Shown here piece after piece: positions 1 to 8,990 of a stretch of 64,000 bases of DNA. The notes under the pieces are model-generated. The model worked only from the letters and a program-made list of their open reading frames with translations. It did no database searches and had not been told where the DNA came from. The stretch spans positions 17,845 through 81,844 of the forward strand of contig DASPRQ010000027.1 of NCBI GenBank assembly GCA_035624355.1, in the 5' to 3' direction. Each line of letters opens with the position of its first letter. Within the stretch, counting starts at the first letter, position 1. The stretch comes from Usitatibacter sp035624355 (GTDB taxonomy: Bacteria; Pseudomonadota; Gammaproteobacteria; Burkholderiales; Usitatibacteraceae). The position numbers and the translations under genes are program-made.

Positions 1-2937
1 CACGTAGAGGTTGCCCGCGCGCGCGCGCCGGCGAACGCGCTCGACCGTCTCCTCGATGCGGCTGTGGATGCCCATGGTGAGCCCGTAGCCCTTCGCGTTC
101 ACCGCGTCGACCACCGCTTCCAGCTCGGAGGCCTCGAAGCGCAGCACGTGCAGGATCGGGCCGAAGACCTCGCGGTCGACCGCCCCGAGGCCCGCGATCT
201 CGTAGGCGCGCGGCGCGAAGAAGAATCCGCCCGCGGGACCGGCCGGGAGCGCCGCCCTGCACAGCAGCTTCGCCTCGCGGTCCATGCGGGCCGCGTGGGC
301 CTCGAGCACGGCGAGCGCCTCGGCGTCGATCACCGGGCCCACGTCGGTCGCGAGGCGCGCGGGATCGCCGAGGACGAGCTCGGCCGTGGCCCCGGCCAGG
401 ATCTCGATCACGCGCGGAGCGATCTCCGACTGCAGGCACAGGATGCGCAGCGACGAGCAGCGCTGGCCCGCGCTGTCGAACGCCGAGGCGAGGACGTCCG
501 CGACGACCTGCTCGGGCAGCGCGCTCGAATCGACGAGCATCGCGTTGAGCCCCCCGGTCTCGGCGACGAAGGGCACGATGGGGCCCTCGCGCGCCGCGAG
601 CGCGCGGTTGATCGCCTGCGCGGTCGCCGTCGATCCGGTGAAGCACACGCCCGCCGTGCGCGCATCGGCCACGAGGGCCGCGCCCACGGTCTCGCCGCGC
701 CCGGGCACCAGGGCGAGGGCGGCGGGCGGGATGCCCGCCTCGTGCAGCAGGCGCACCGCGAGGCCCGCGACGAGGGGCGTCTGCTCCGCGGGCTTCGCCA
801 CCACGGCGTTGCCGGCCGCGAAGGCCGCGGCGACCTGGCCCGTGAATATCGCGAGCGGGAAGTTCCACGGGCTGATGCAGACGAACGGGCCGCGCCCGGC
901 GAGGGCGAGGCGGTTCGATTCCCCCGTCGGCCCGGGGAGCTCCTCGGGACGCGCGAAGTGGCGCCGCGCGAGCATCGCGTAGTAGCGGCAGAAGTCCGCG
1001 GCCTCGCGCACCTCGGCGAGCGCGTCGGCGAGCGTCCGGCCCGCCTCGCGCGCGAGCAGCGCCAGGAGCTCCACGCGCCGCGCCTCGATCCCGTCGGCGG
1101 CGCGCTCGAGCATCGCGGCGCGCTCCGCGGCCTCCGGAAGCCGCGCCGTGCGCGCCGCTTCGAGCGCCGCGCCCGCGATCGCCACGTCGGCCTCGATCAC
1201 GCGCCCCACGACCCGCCCGCTCGCGGGATCGCGCACCTCGCGCCCGGTCCCACCCAGCTCGCGGCCGGCGACCAGCGGCTCGGCCTTCCAGTCCGCGCGC
1301 GCGACGAGCGGCTCGAGCGCCGCGAGCACCGGCCCCGATTCGCGCACGTCGGCCCACGCGAAGCCGCGGGAGTTGCGGCGATCGGGATAGAGATCGGCGG
1401 GAAGCGGAATCCGCGGGTTCGCGGCGAGCGCGTGGGAAGCGGCGATCGCAACGGGATCGGCGACGACCGTCTCGAGCGGCACCGCGGGATCCGCGATGCG
1501 GTTCACGAAGGAGGTGTTCGCGCCGTTCTCGAGCAGCCGACGCACGAGGTAGGGCAGAAGGTCCTCGTGGCTGCCCACCGGCGCGTAGACGCGGCACGCG
1601 CGGCCCGCGGCGACGACCTCCTCGTAGAGATCCTCGCCCATGCCGTGCAGCCGCTGGAACTCGAAGGCCTGGCCCGGCGCGGCGCGCTCGAGGATGCTCG
1701 CGACGGTGTGCGCGTTGTGGGTCGCGAACTGGCCGTAGAACGCGTCGGGCGCGGCGAGGATGCGCGCGGCGCAGGCGAGGTAGGACACGTCGGTGTTGCA
1801 CTTGCGCGTGTACACGGGGTAGCCCGCGAGCCCTTGCATCTGGGCGCGCTTCACCTCCGCATCCCAGTACGCGCCCTTCACGAGCCGCACCATGATGCGC
1901 CGGCGCCGGGACCGCGCGAGGCCGGCGAGCCAGTCGATCACGTCGGGCGCGCGCTTGAGGTACGCCTGCACCGCGAGGCCGAGGCCCTCCCAGCCTTCGA
2001 GCGCCGGCGCGGCCACTACCCGCTCGAAGACGTCGAGGGAGAGCTCCAGGCGCTCGGCCTCCTCGGCATCGAGGGCGACGCCCACGCCTCCCGCCCGCGC
2101 CCGTGCGGCGAGCGCCTGCACGCGCGGCACGAGCTCGGCAAGCACCCGCTCGCGCTGCGCGAACTCGTAGCGCGGGTGCAGCGCCGAGAGCTTGATCGAG
2201 ATGCCGGGTCGAGCGCCCACGGGTGCCTGCGCGCCGCCCTCGCCCGCGTGCGCCGCGATGGCGTCGATCGCGGCCGCGTAGGCCTCCTGGTAGCGCGCGG
2301 CGTCGGCCGCGGTGTGGGCGGCCTCTCCCAGCATGTCGAAGGAATGGAGGTAGCGCGCGTGCTCGCTCTCGCGGCTGCGCCGCAGGGCCTCGTCGATGGT
2401 GCGCCCCATCACGAACTGCTCGGCCATGAGGCGCATGCCCTGGCGCAGCGCGAGGCGCACCACCGGCTCGCCCACGCGGGCCGCGAGCCGGCCGAACCAG
2501 GCGCCCGGGCTCGCGGCGTCGGCCGCATCGAGACTCACGAGGCGCCCGGTAAGCATCATTCCCCAGGTCCCCGCGCTCACGAGGAGCGAGGGATTGCGCC
2601 CGACGTGGCGCTCCCAGTCGCCCTGGGAGAGCTTGTCGCGGATCAGGCGGTCGGCGGTGGCGGCGTCCGGGATGCGCAGCAGCGCCTCGGCCACGCACAT
2701 GAGCAGCACGCCTTCCTGCGAGGACAGGTCGTACTCGCTGAGGAAGGACTGCATGCCCGCGCGCAGCCGCTGCTTCGCGCGCACGCGCTGCACGAGAGCG
2801 CTCGAGCGTGCCCGCACGCGCTCGCGCGCCTCGGGCGGGAGCGACGCCTCCGGGACGAGCGCCTCGAGCGCCCCGGCCTCGTCGCGCAGATAGTGCGCGC
2901 GCAACCTCTCGCGGGACGGGGCGACCGGCTGGTCCAT
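1..2937 (-). CDS. putA: Bifunctional proline dehydrogenase / glutamate-semialdehyde dehydrogenase PutA (3' end outside window)
   Basis: Oxidises proline to glutamate in two steps: an FAD-dependent dehydrogenase, then an NAD-dependent aldehyde dehydrogenase. The 979 codons present begin at the equivalent of about residue 87 of E. coli PutA, so the N-terminal ribbon-helix-helix DNA-binding domain is absent. This should be a catalytic, non-autoregulatory PutA. The proline dehydrogenase barrel motif MVRLVKGAYWDAEVK lies near 1845-1890. The ALDH catalytic Cys sits in SAGQRCSS at about residue 827. The reading runs off the left edge at GNLYV, just before the conserved NRN motif. The start at 2937 is fixed by the thioredoxin gene upstream and by a TAGAAT box 6 nt before the ATG. 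Sure of identity; the C-terminal end is unseen. Confidence 0.95.
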   Translation of the reverse strand, partial: MDQPVAPSRERLRAHYLRDEAGALEALVPEASLPPEARERVRARSSALVQRVRAKQRLRAGMQSFLSEYDLSSQEGVLLMCVAEALLRIPDAATADRLIRDKLSQGDWERHVGRNPSLLVSAGTWGMMLTGRLVSLDAADAASPGAWFGRLAARVGEPVVRLALRQGMRLMAEQFVMGRTIDEALRRSRESEHARYLHSFDMLGEAAHTAADAARYQEAYAAAIDAIAAHAGEGGAQAPVGARPGISIKLSALHPRYEFAQRERVLAELVPRVQALAARARAGGVGVALDAEEAERLELSLDVFERVVAAPALEGWEGLGLAVQAYLKRAPDVIDWLAGLARSRRRRIMVRLVKGAYWDAEVKRAQMQGLAGYPVYTRKCNTDVSYLACAARILAAPDAFYGQFATHNAHTVASILERAAPGQAFEFQRLHGMGEDLYEEVVAAGRACRVYAPVGSHEDLLPYLVRRLLENGANTSFVNRIADPAVPLETVVADPVAIAASHALAANPRIPLPADLYPDRRNSRGFAWADVRESGPVLAALEPLVARADWKAEPLVAGRELGGTGREVRDPASGRVVGRVIEADVAIAGAALEAARTARLPEAAERAAMLERAADGIEARRVELLALLAREAGRTLADALAEVREAADFCRYYAMLARRHFARPEELPGPTGESNRLALAGRGPFVCISPWNFPLAIFTGQVAAAFAAGNAVVAKPAEQTPLVAGLAVRLLHEAGIPPAALALVPGRGETVGAALVADARTAGVCFTGSTATAQAINRALAAREGPIVPFVAETGGLNAMLVDSSALPEQVVADVLASAFDSAGQRCSSLRILCLQSEIAPRVIEILAGATAELVLGDPARLATDVGPVIDAEALAVLEAHAARMDREAKLLCRAALPAGPAGGFFFAPRAYEIAGLGAVDREVFGPILHVLRFEASELEAVVDAVNAKGYGLTMGIHSRIEETVERVRRRARAGNLYV

Positions 2938-2943
2938 GGCGCG

Positions 2944-2949
2944 ATTCTA
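2944..2949 (-). promoter_or_regulatory. Putative -10 box (TAGAAT) of putA, leaderless arrangement
   Basis: On the minus strand TAGAAT is followed by CGCGCC and then the putA ATG at 2937. A normal -10 to start-site distance would place transcription initiation on or next to the ATG. No good -35 is visible in the GC-rich sequence upstream. Similar spacing is seen at two other genes in the window. Confidence 0.4.
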
Positions 2950-2978
2950 CGCGCCGCGAGCCGGCCGGCCGGTGCGAC

Positions 2979-3359
2979 TCAGGCCGCGGGCGAGCCCTGC
3001 GACTCCTGCTCCGCAATCTGCCGGCGCACGTCGTCCATGTCGAGCTCCTTCGCCTTCTGCACGACCTGCTCGAAGGCGCCCTGCGGGAGCGCGCCCGGCT
3101 GCGCGAAGACGATGATGTTCTCGCGGAACACCATGAGCGTCGGGATCGAGCGGATCTGGAAGTGCGCCGCGATCTCCTGCTCCTCGTCGGTGTTCACCTT
3201 CGCGAACACGACGTCGGGATGCTGCTCGGAGACCTTCTCGTACACCGGCGCGAAGCCGCGGCACGGTCCGCACCACGGCGCCCAGTAGTCCACGATCACC
3301 GTGGGATTGGAGGTGACGACCTCCTCGAAGTTGTCCTTGGTCAGCTCGACGACGGCCAT
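2979..3359 (-). CDS. Thioredoxin-family protein
   Basis: A 126-residue thioredoxin fold with the redox motif WCGPC at about residues 29-33 and the cis-proline in SIPTL. It should act as a cytoplasmic thiol-disulfide reductant. It carries a C-terminal tail of about 20 residues, rich in charged residues and ending GSPAA, beyond the usual ~108-residue core. There is no signal peptide. It lies 1 nt downstream of the Dps gene and 41 nt upstream of putA, so it is probably co-transcribed with dps, which fits an oxidative-stress pairing. It may not be the housekeeping TrxA, so no symbol is given. Confidence 0.92.
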   Translation of the reverse strand: MAVVELTKDNFEEVVTSNPTVIVDYWAPWCGPCRGFAPVYEKVSEQHPDVVFAKVNTDEEQEIAAHFQIRSIPTLMVFRENIIVFAQPGALPQGAFEQVVQKAKELDMDDVRRQIAEQESQGSPAA

Positions 3360-3360
3360 C

Positions 3361-3852
3361 TCATTCCTCCAGCAGGGAGCGCAGCATCCAGGCGGTCTTC
3401 TCGTGCACCTGCATGCGCTGCGTGAGCAGGTCCGCGGTCGGCTCGTCGTTGTTCGCCTCGACGAGCGGGAAGATCTTGCGCGCCGTGCGCACCACCGCCT
3501 CCTGGCCCTCGACGAGGAGGCGGATCATCCGGCGCGCTTCCGGCACGCCCTCCGTTTCGCGGATCGAGGAAAGCTTCGCGTACGCCGAGTAGGTGCCCGG
3601 CGCGGGGAAGCCCAGGGCGCGGATCCGCTCGGCGATGAGGTCGACGGCCAGCGCCAGCTCGTTGTACTGCGTCTCGAACATGAGATGCAGGGTCTGGAAC
3701 ATCGGGCCCTTCACGTTCCAGTGGAAGTTGTGGGTCTTGAGGTAGAGCGTATACGTGTCGGCGAGCAGATGCGAGAGCCCTTCGGCGATCTGCGCGCGCT
3801 CCTTGGCGGGAATCCCGATGTCGATCGAGGGTTGCGCTGCCTTGGACGCCAT
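3361..3852 (-). CDS. dps: Dps-family DNA-binding ferritin-like protein
   Basis: A 163-residue protein of the starvation/oxidative-stress Dps family. These form dodecamers that oxidise Fe(II) with peroxide and bind DNA. The ferroxidase-centre signature is visible: THNFHWNVKGPMF, followed by the acidic positions of the next helix (FETQYNELA, then VDLIAERI). The ATG at 3852 is chosen over an upstream in-frame ATG at 3885 because GAAGGAGAAAAGGAC stands directly before it. It is followed after 1 nt by the thioredoxin gene. The upstream gap (3853-3969) shows no convincing OxyR or -35/-10 pattern that I can defend. Confidence 0.95.
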   Translation of the reverse strand: MASKAAQPSIDIGIPAKERAQIAEGLSHLLADTYTLYLKTHNFHWNVKGPMFQTLHLMFETQYNELALAVDLIAERIRALGFPAPGTYSAYAKLSSIRETEGVPEARRMIRLLVEGQEAVVRTARKIFPLVEANNDEPTADLLTQRMQVHEKTAWMLRSLLEE

Positions 3853-3969
3853 GTCCTTTTCTCCTTCAGCCTTTGCACTTCGCATAGCTTGACCGATCCG
3901 GCCCCCCGCGTGAAATGAATTCTTCCAATGCGCGCGATAGGACGGCGCAATGCGATGGCGGCGGCGCCC

Positions 3970-4842
3970 TCAGCCGGGCGCGAGCGAGCCCATGCGGCCG
4001 GTGCGGTACGCGATCTCGGCCGCGCGCACCTGCTCGACGCTGTTCATGACGAAGGGCCCGTGGAAGACGAGCGGGCCTTCGGCGGGCGCGCCGCCGAGAA
4101 TCATCGCCTCCAGGCGTGCCGGGCCCGCATTGTCCACCCGGAGCGTCTCTCCGGCCATGCCCCAGACCGCGAGCTCGCCGGCTGCCGCCTTCGCCTCCCC
4201 GAGCGCGGCGGCGCCTTCGGCCACGTAGATTCCCGCCTCGAAGTCCCGGTGGATCTCCGCCTCGAATCGGGAGCCGGGCTCGAGCGTGAGATGCCACAGG
4301 AACACCGGCATCAGGGTCTCGGCCGGGCCGCGCGCGCCCTCCCACTCGCCCGCGACGAGGGCAACCGTCGCGCCGCCACGCCTCACGCGCGGGATCGCCG
4401 CGGCGTCGATGCGCTGGTAGCGCGGCGCGGTGGTCTTGAGCAGCCGCGGCAGCGACGTCCAGAGCTGGATGCCGTGCATCGTGCGCTCGGCGTCGCTCTC
4501 CGCGAGCGGCCGCTCGGCGTGCACGACGCCGCGGCCGGCGGTCATCCATTGGGCGCCGCCCGCTCCGACCACGCCCGCATGGCCGGCCGAGTCGCGATGC
4601 TCGTTGCGTCCCGAGAAGAGGTACGTCACGGTCTCGATGCCGGCGTGCGGATGGGGCCCGACGCCGTCCTTGCCCGGCTGGGCGCGATAGGGGCCGAAGT
4701 GGTCGAGGAAGACCCACGGCCCCACGGAATGGCGCTCGCGGGCGGGCAGCGCGCGTCGCACCGTGAAGGTGCCGACCGGAGCCTCCTGGGAGGCGAGGAC
4801 GAGCACCACCGGGCGCACGCGGCTTTCGACGGCGGCGTTCAT
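3970..4842 (-). CDS. Pirin family protein (long form)
   Basis: A 290-residue bicupin pirin. The family includes quercetin dioxygenases and redox-sensing regulators. The N-terminal cupin carries the metal-site pattern GPHPHAGIETVTYLF, then GVVHAERP. A C-terminal pirin domain with FHGPFVMNS follows. Its ATG overlaps the TGA of the DoxX gene (ATGA), so the two are translationally coupled. With the second pirin gene upstream it makes a three-gene pirin-DoxX-pirin operon, divergent from a LysR regulator. The substrate cannot be told from sequence. Family assignment is secure. Confidence 0.9.
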   Translation of the reverse strand: MNAAVESRVRPVVLVLASQEAPVGTFTVRRALPARERHSVGPWVFLDHFGPYRAQPGKDGVGPHPHAGIETVTYLFSGRNEHRDSAGHAGVVGAGGAQWMTAGRGVVHAERPLAESDAERTMHGIQLWTSLPRLLKTTAPRYQRIDAAAIPRVRRGGATVALVAGEWEGARGPAETLMPVFLWHLTLEPGSRFEAEIHRDFEAGIYVAEGAAALGEAKAAAGELAVWGMAGETLRVDNAGPARLEAMILGGAPAEGPLVFHGPFVMNSVEQVRAAEIAYRTGRMGSLAPG

Positions 4843-5267
4843 TTCCGGTCCACGCTCCACGCGCCGGGGCCGAACGCGAAGACCATGAGCATCCCGCCCG
4901 TGATGGAGACGTTCTTCCAGAAGTTGATGTACTGCCCCATGCGATGCGCGGCGTCGGCGTTCCAGTAATCGTGGAAAAGCAGCCCCGCGAGGAGCGTGAA
5001 GCCCGCGAGCGCGAGCCCCACCCAGCGCGCCTTGTAGCCGACGGCGAGGAGGATGCCGCCGCCCAGCTCGGTGAGGATGGTGAGCGGCAGCAGCACCGAG
5101 ACCATCGGCAGCTTGGTCGCCATGTACTGCGCCGTGCCGTCGTAGCCGGTGATCTTGCCGAAGCCGGACATGATGAAGAGGATCGCGAGGAGGATCCGGC
5201 CCGCGAGGGCCGCGGCGTTCGTGCAGCCGGCTTGCACGGTGTTCGGTTGCGTCATGTCGATGTTCAT
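4839..5267 (-). CDS. DoxX family inner-membrane protein
   Basis: A 142-residue protein with four predicted membrane segments and the DoxX pattern (AGRILLAILFIMSGFGKI, then LGGGILLAVGYKARWV). DoxX-family proteins are small quinone- or redox-linked membrane proteins, often found with pirins and LysR regulators, usually with unclear biochemistry. The start at 5267 has AAGGAACCTTC before it. The gene ends by overlapping the downstream pirin start by 4 bp and lies 30 bp after the upstream pirin gene, which supports one operon. Confidence 0.9.
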   Translation of the reverse strand: MNIDMTQPNTVQAGCTNAAALAGRILLAILFIMSGFGKITGYDGTAQYMATKLPMVSVLLPLTILTELGGGILLAVGYKARWVGLALAGFTLLAGLLFHDYWNADAAHRMGQYINFWKNVSITGGMLMVFAFGPGAWSVDRK

Positions 5268-5297
5268 GAAGGTTCCTTTCTTGTTCGCAGTTGCACG

Positions 5298-5996
<699 letters not shown>

Positions 5997-6100
5997 CCCA
6001 GGCTCCATTCGATTGCCATGCTCGATGAAGTCCATGATGGGGTTGATCTTTCCGGATTCATAGCGCAATTTACTGCCCGGATCATTCTGAATTCCTGAAT
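5997..6100. promoter_or_regulatory. Divergent pirin/LysR intergenic region
   Basis: This 104-bp stretch separates the pirin-DoxX operon from the divergent LysR gene. It is noticeably more AT-rich than its surroundings (around 6055-6100) and contains ATTCATAGCGCAATT and ATTCTGAATTCCTGAAT. These give several T-N11-A style matches of the kind LysR regulators bind. No single operator or -35/-10 pair stands out. Calling it a LysR-controlled bidirectional promoter is inferred from gene arrangement. Confidence 0.4.
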
Positions 6101-7003
6101 ATGCGGCTTTCGCTGGAAGCCCTTCAGGTCGTGGACGCGATCGACCGCAGGGGATCCTTCGCTGCGGCGGCCGACGAGCTGCATCGGGTTCCGTCAGCGA
6201 TCACTTACTCCGTCCGGCACCTGGAGGAGGGGCTGGGGATCGCGTTGTTCGACCGCAAAGGGCATCGCGCCGTGCTGACCGACGCGGGGCGGGAGCTCCT
6301 GAACGAGGGCCGGCGCCTGCTCCGGGCAGCCGCCGACCTCGAGTGCCGTGTGCAGCAGGTCGCGCGCGGCTGGGAGTCGGAGCTGCGCATCGCGCTCGAC
6401 ACCATCGTCGGCATCGAGAAGATCCTCGGCGTCGTCGAGGAGTTCTATTCCCAGGGCACGGGGACGCGGCTGCGCTTCCTGCACGAGGTCCTGGGCGGCA
6501 CCTGGGACGCCCTCGCCTCCGGGCGCGCCGACCTCGCCGTCGGCGCGCCCGGAGATGCGCCGCCGGGGCGCAACTATTCGGTGCGATCGCTGGGGCGCGT
6601 GGAGATGGTGTTCGTCGCCGCTCCCTTCCACCCGGTCTGCCGCGAGCCGGAGCCGCTCACCGACGAGGTGATCCAGGCCCACCGCGCCGTGAGCGTCGCG
6701 GACACCTCGCGCCTGCTGGCGCCGCGCACCGTGGGCCTGCTCTCGGGACAGGACACGCTCACGGTGCCGTCGATGGAAGCGAAGGCCGCCGCGCACGTGG
6801 CGGGCCTGGGCGTGGGGTTCCTGCCGCGCTGGATCGCCGAGCGCGAGGCGCTCGCGGGGAGGCTTCGCATCCTGCAGGTCGCGGCGGCGCGCCGCCCCGG
6901 CGAGCTGGTGGTGGCGTGGCGGCCGGGCCAGGAAGGCAAGGCGCTGCGCTGGATGGTGAAGCGCCTCGAGGACCCGCTCGTCGCGGCGGAGCTCCTCTCG
7001 TGA
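6101..7003 (+). CDS. LysR family transcriptional regulator
   Basis: A 300-residue LysR regulator. The N-terminal winged helix-turn-helix (about residues 1-60) has the pattern FAAAADELHRVPSAITYSV, followed by the linker helix and a periplasmic-binding-protein-like effector domain. It diverges from the pirin-DoxX operon and is the obvious candidate to control it, probably in response to an aromatic or redox-active compound. Its stop overlaps the GTG start of gluQ (GTGA), so gluQ is likely translated from the same message. The ligand is not predictable. Confidence 0.93.
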   Translation: MRLSLEALQVVDAIDRRGSFAAAADELHRVPSAITYSVRHLEEGLGIALFDRKGHRAVLTDAGRELLNEGRRLLRAAADLECRVQQVARGWESELRIALDTIVGIEKILGVVEEFYSQGTGTRLRFLHEVLGGTWDALASGRADLAVGAPGDAPPGRNYSVRSLGRVEMVFVAAPFHPVCREPEPLTDEVIQAHRAVSVADTSRLLAPRTVGLLSGQDTLTVPSMEAKAAAHVAGLGVGFLPRWIAEREALAGRLRILQVAAARRPGELVVAWRPGQEGKALRWMVKRLEDPLVAAELLS

Positions 7004-7890
7004 GCTACCACGGCCGCTTCGCGCCCTCGCCCACCGGGCCGCTGCACTTCGGATCGCTGGTGGCGGCGCTCGCGAGCTGGCTCGACGCGCGCGCGGCGGG
7101 CGGCCGCTGGAGCCTGCGCATCGAGGACGTGGACGCGCCGCGCACGGTGCCGGGCGCAGCCGAAGCGATCGTGCGCGCGCTCGAGGCTTGCGGCCTCGAA
7201 TGGGACGGCGAGATCGCGTGGCAGGGCCGGCGCACCGCGCTCTACGAGGCCGCCCTCGACCGCCTGCGGGCCGAGCGCCGGGTCTATCGCTGCCGCTGCT
7301 CGCGCCGCGAGGTCGCCGACTCGGCGCTCGCCGGGATCGAGGGCGCGGTCTATCCCGGAACGTGCCGCGAGCTCGAGCTGCCTGCCGACGTGCCGTGCGC
7401 CCTGCGGCTGCGGGTTCCGCCGGGCGTGGTCGCCTTCGACGATCGCGTGCAGGGGCGGGTCGCGCAGGACGTCGCGCGCGAGGTCGGCGACTTCGTGCTG
7501 CGCCGCCGGGACGGCCTGCACGCCTACCAGCTCGCGGTCGTCGTGGACGACGGCGAGCAGGGCGTGACCGACGTCGTGCGCGGGGCCGACCTCCTCGCCT
7601 CCACGTCGCGCCAGATCGTGCTGCAGCGCGCGCTCGGGCTTCCCACGCCGCGCTACCTCCACTTTCCCGTGGCCACCGACGCGGGCGGCGCGAAGCTCTC
7701 TAAGCAGACCCGGGCGAGGCCCCTGGAAGGACGCGAGGCGGCGGCGCGCCTGGGTGGGGCGCTCGCTTTCCTGGGGCAGCCGGTTCCCGAAACGCGCGAG
7801 CCGCGCGAGCTGCTCGCCGAGGCGGCCAGGCGCTGGGACCCGGCGCGCATCCCGCGGGGGCCGTCGCGTCCCGCGGGCGAAGGCGCCTAG
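7000..7890 (+). CDS. gluQ: Glutamyl-Q tRNA(Asp) synthetase
   Basis: A 296-residue truncated glutamyl-tRNA synthetase that attaches glutamate to queuosine at the wobble position of tRNA-Asp. The catalytic core shows RFAPSPTGPLHFGS (HIGH-type region) and AKLSKQ (KMSKS-type loop). A zinc-binding insert has CRCS and, after about 20 residues, YPGTC. It lacks the C-terminal anticodon-binding domain of GltX, as expected. The GTG at 7000 overlaps the LysR stop. Elsewhere gluQ often follows dksA; here it is coupled to a LysR regulator. Its stop overlaps the convergent LuxR-type gene by 4 bp, leaving no room for a terminator. Confidence 0.93.
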   Translation: MSYHGRFAPSPTGPLHFGSLVAALASWLDARAAGGRWSLRIEDVDAPRTVPGAAEAIVRALEACGLEWDGEIAWQGRRTALYEAALDRLRAERRVYRCRCSRREVADSALAGIEGAVYPGTCRELELPADVPCALRLRVPPGVVAFDDRVQGRVAQDVAREVGDFVLRRRDGLHAYQLAVVVDDGEQGVTDVVRGADLLASTSRQIVLQRALGLPTPRYLHFPVATDAGGAKLSKQTRARPLEGREAAARLGGALAFLGQPVPETREPRELLAEAARRWDPARIPRGPSRPAGEGA

Positions 7891-8990
7891 CGCGCGAGCT
7901 GCGCGCCGCCGGCCGCGATGCGCTCGATCGCGCCGGCGCGGTCGTGCACGTCGAGCTTCAGGAAGAGCTGCTTGATGTGGTAGGCCACGGTGTTCGCCGA
8001 GACGCCGAGGGCCTCGGCGATCTCCTGGTTCGCGCGGCCCTGCGCGATCATGAGCGCGATCTCGCGCTGCTGGGGCGAGAGCGGCAGCCGCCCCATCGCC
8101 TCGACGAAGCGCAGGATCATCGGCTCCTGGCGCTGGATGCGCACGCCGATGAGCGCCTCGGCCGCGCCCCGGTCGTCGTCCAGCCAGTAGGCGCGCAGCA
8201 CGTGCCGGCCCCACTTGGAGTCGAGCGTCATCGCGGGCGGGGCGCCTTCCTCGCCACGCGCCACCGCCTCGAGGCGGGCGCAGAGCGTGCGCAGCGCCTG
8301 CGCGGGACGGTCGTTCGCCGGCGAGGCGAGGCTCGCGGCGTTGATCTCCGAGGTCGTCGCGAGGAGGAGCAGCCGCCGCCCCTTCTCCGAGCCGTGCAGG
8401 ATGCGGCCGGCGCGGTCGATCACCAGGATCGCCTCGTCGTCGGAGTCGCGCAGCGCCACCTCGGGGCCGGGCCGCGCCTCGTCGCCCAGCGCGATGCCGT
8501 GGGAGACGTAGCGCATCACGCTCGCGAGGTCGCTCCTCTCGCGCGGGCCGAACGCCGGCGCGTCGGGCGGCCGGTAGAGCGAGACCTGGCCGAGCGCCGC
8601 GCCCTGCTCGCGCACGACGCCGTAGAGCACGTGGTGGGCGTCGAGCCGGCGCATGATCTCGTTGTAGTAGCCGGTCTTGCGCAGGTCCGCGTCGGGGCTC
8701 GTCGCCGACACGCCGTCGGGGGCGGCCGCGCGCTCGAGGAAGGCGCGCCGGAAGGACGATTCGCGGCCGTCGTAGTAGCGCTCGAAGTAGAGCGACATCA
8801 CCTCCGGCGGCAGGAGCCGCTCGGCGTAGAGGTTGCGCATCTCGCCGCGCGCGTCCACCCAGAAGAAGGCGGCCGACTCGCTCGGCACGAGCTCGCGCAG
8901 CGCCGCCAGGAGCGACCCCACGAGCAGCTCGCCGGGCAGCCCCAGGCAGCAGAGCTGGCGGATGCGCGCGCGGACGTTCGACTGCTTCAC
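7887..8990 (-). CDS. LuxR-type (helix-turn-helix) transcriptional regulator
   Basis: A 367-residue regulator with a typical LuxR/GerE DNA-binding domain at the C-terminus (LSPQQREIALMIAQGRANQ, then GVSANTVAYHIKQLFLKL, about residues 300-360). The long N-terminal part looks like a GAF/PAS-type sensory region (AILVIDRAGRILHGSEKGR near the middle). It is not a classical AHL-binding domain, and the receiver Asp of a response regulator is absent. The GTG at 8990 overlaps the stop of the receiver-cyclase gene by 4 bp, so it is the last gene of a four-gene kinase operon and the likely transcriptional output. The target genes are unknown. Confidence 0.85.
   Translation of the reverse strand: MKQSNVRARIRQLCCLGLPGELLVGSLLAALRELVPSESAAFFWVDARGEMRNLYAERLLPPEVMSLYFERYYDGRESSFRRAFLERAAAPDGVSATSPDADLRKTGYYNEIMRRLDAHHVLYGVVREQGAALGQVSLYRPPDAPAFGPRERSDLASVMRYVSHGIALGDEARPGPEVALRDSDDEAILVIDRAGRILHGSEKGRRLLLLATTSEINAASLASPANDRPAQALRTLCARLEAVARGEEGAPPAMTLDSKWGRHVLRAYWLDDDRGAAEALIGVRIQRQEPMILRFVEAMGRLPLSPQQREIALMIAQGRANQEIAEALGVSANTVAYHIKQLFLKLDVHDRAGAIERIAAGGAQLAR

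Noticed and set aside
64..3288. A 1074-codon plus-strand open frame over putA and the thioredoxin gene
   Set aside because: The minus strand encodes PutA with active-site motifs; the plus frame has no domain and is Arg-rich shadow sequence.
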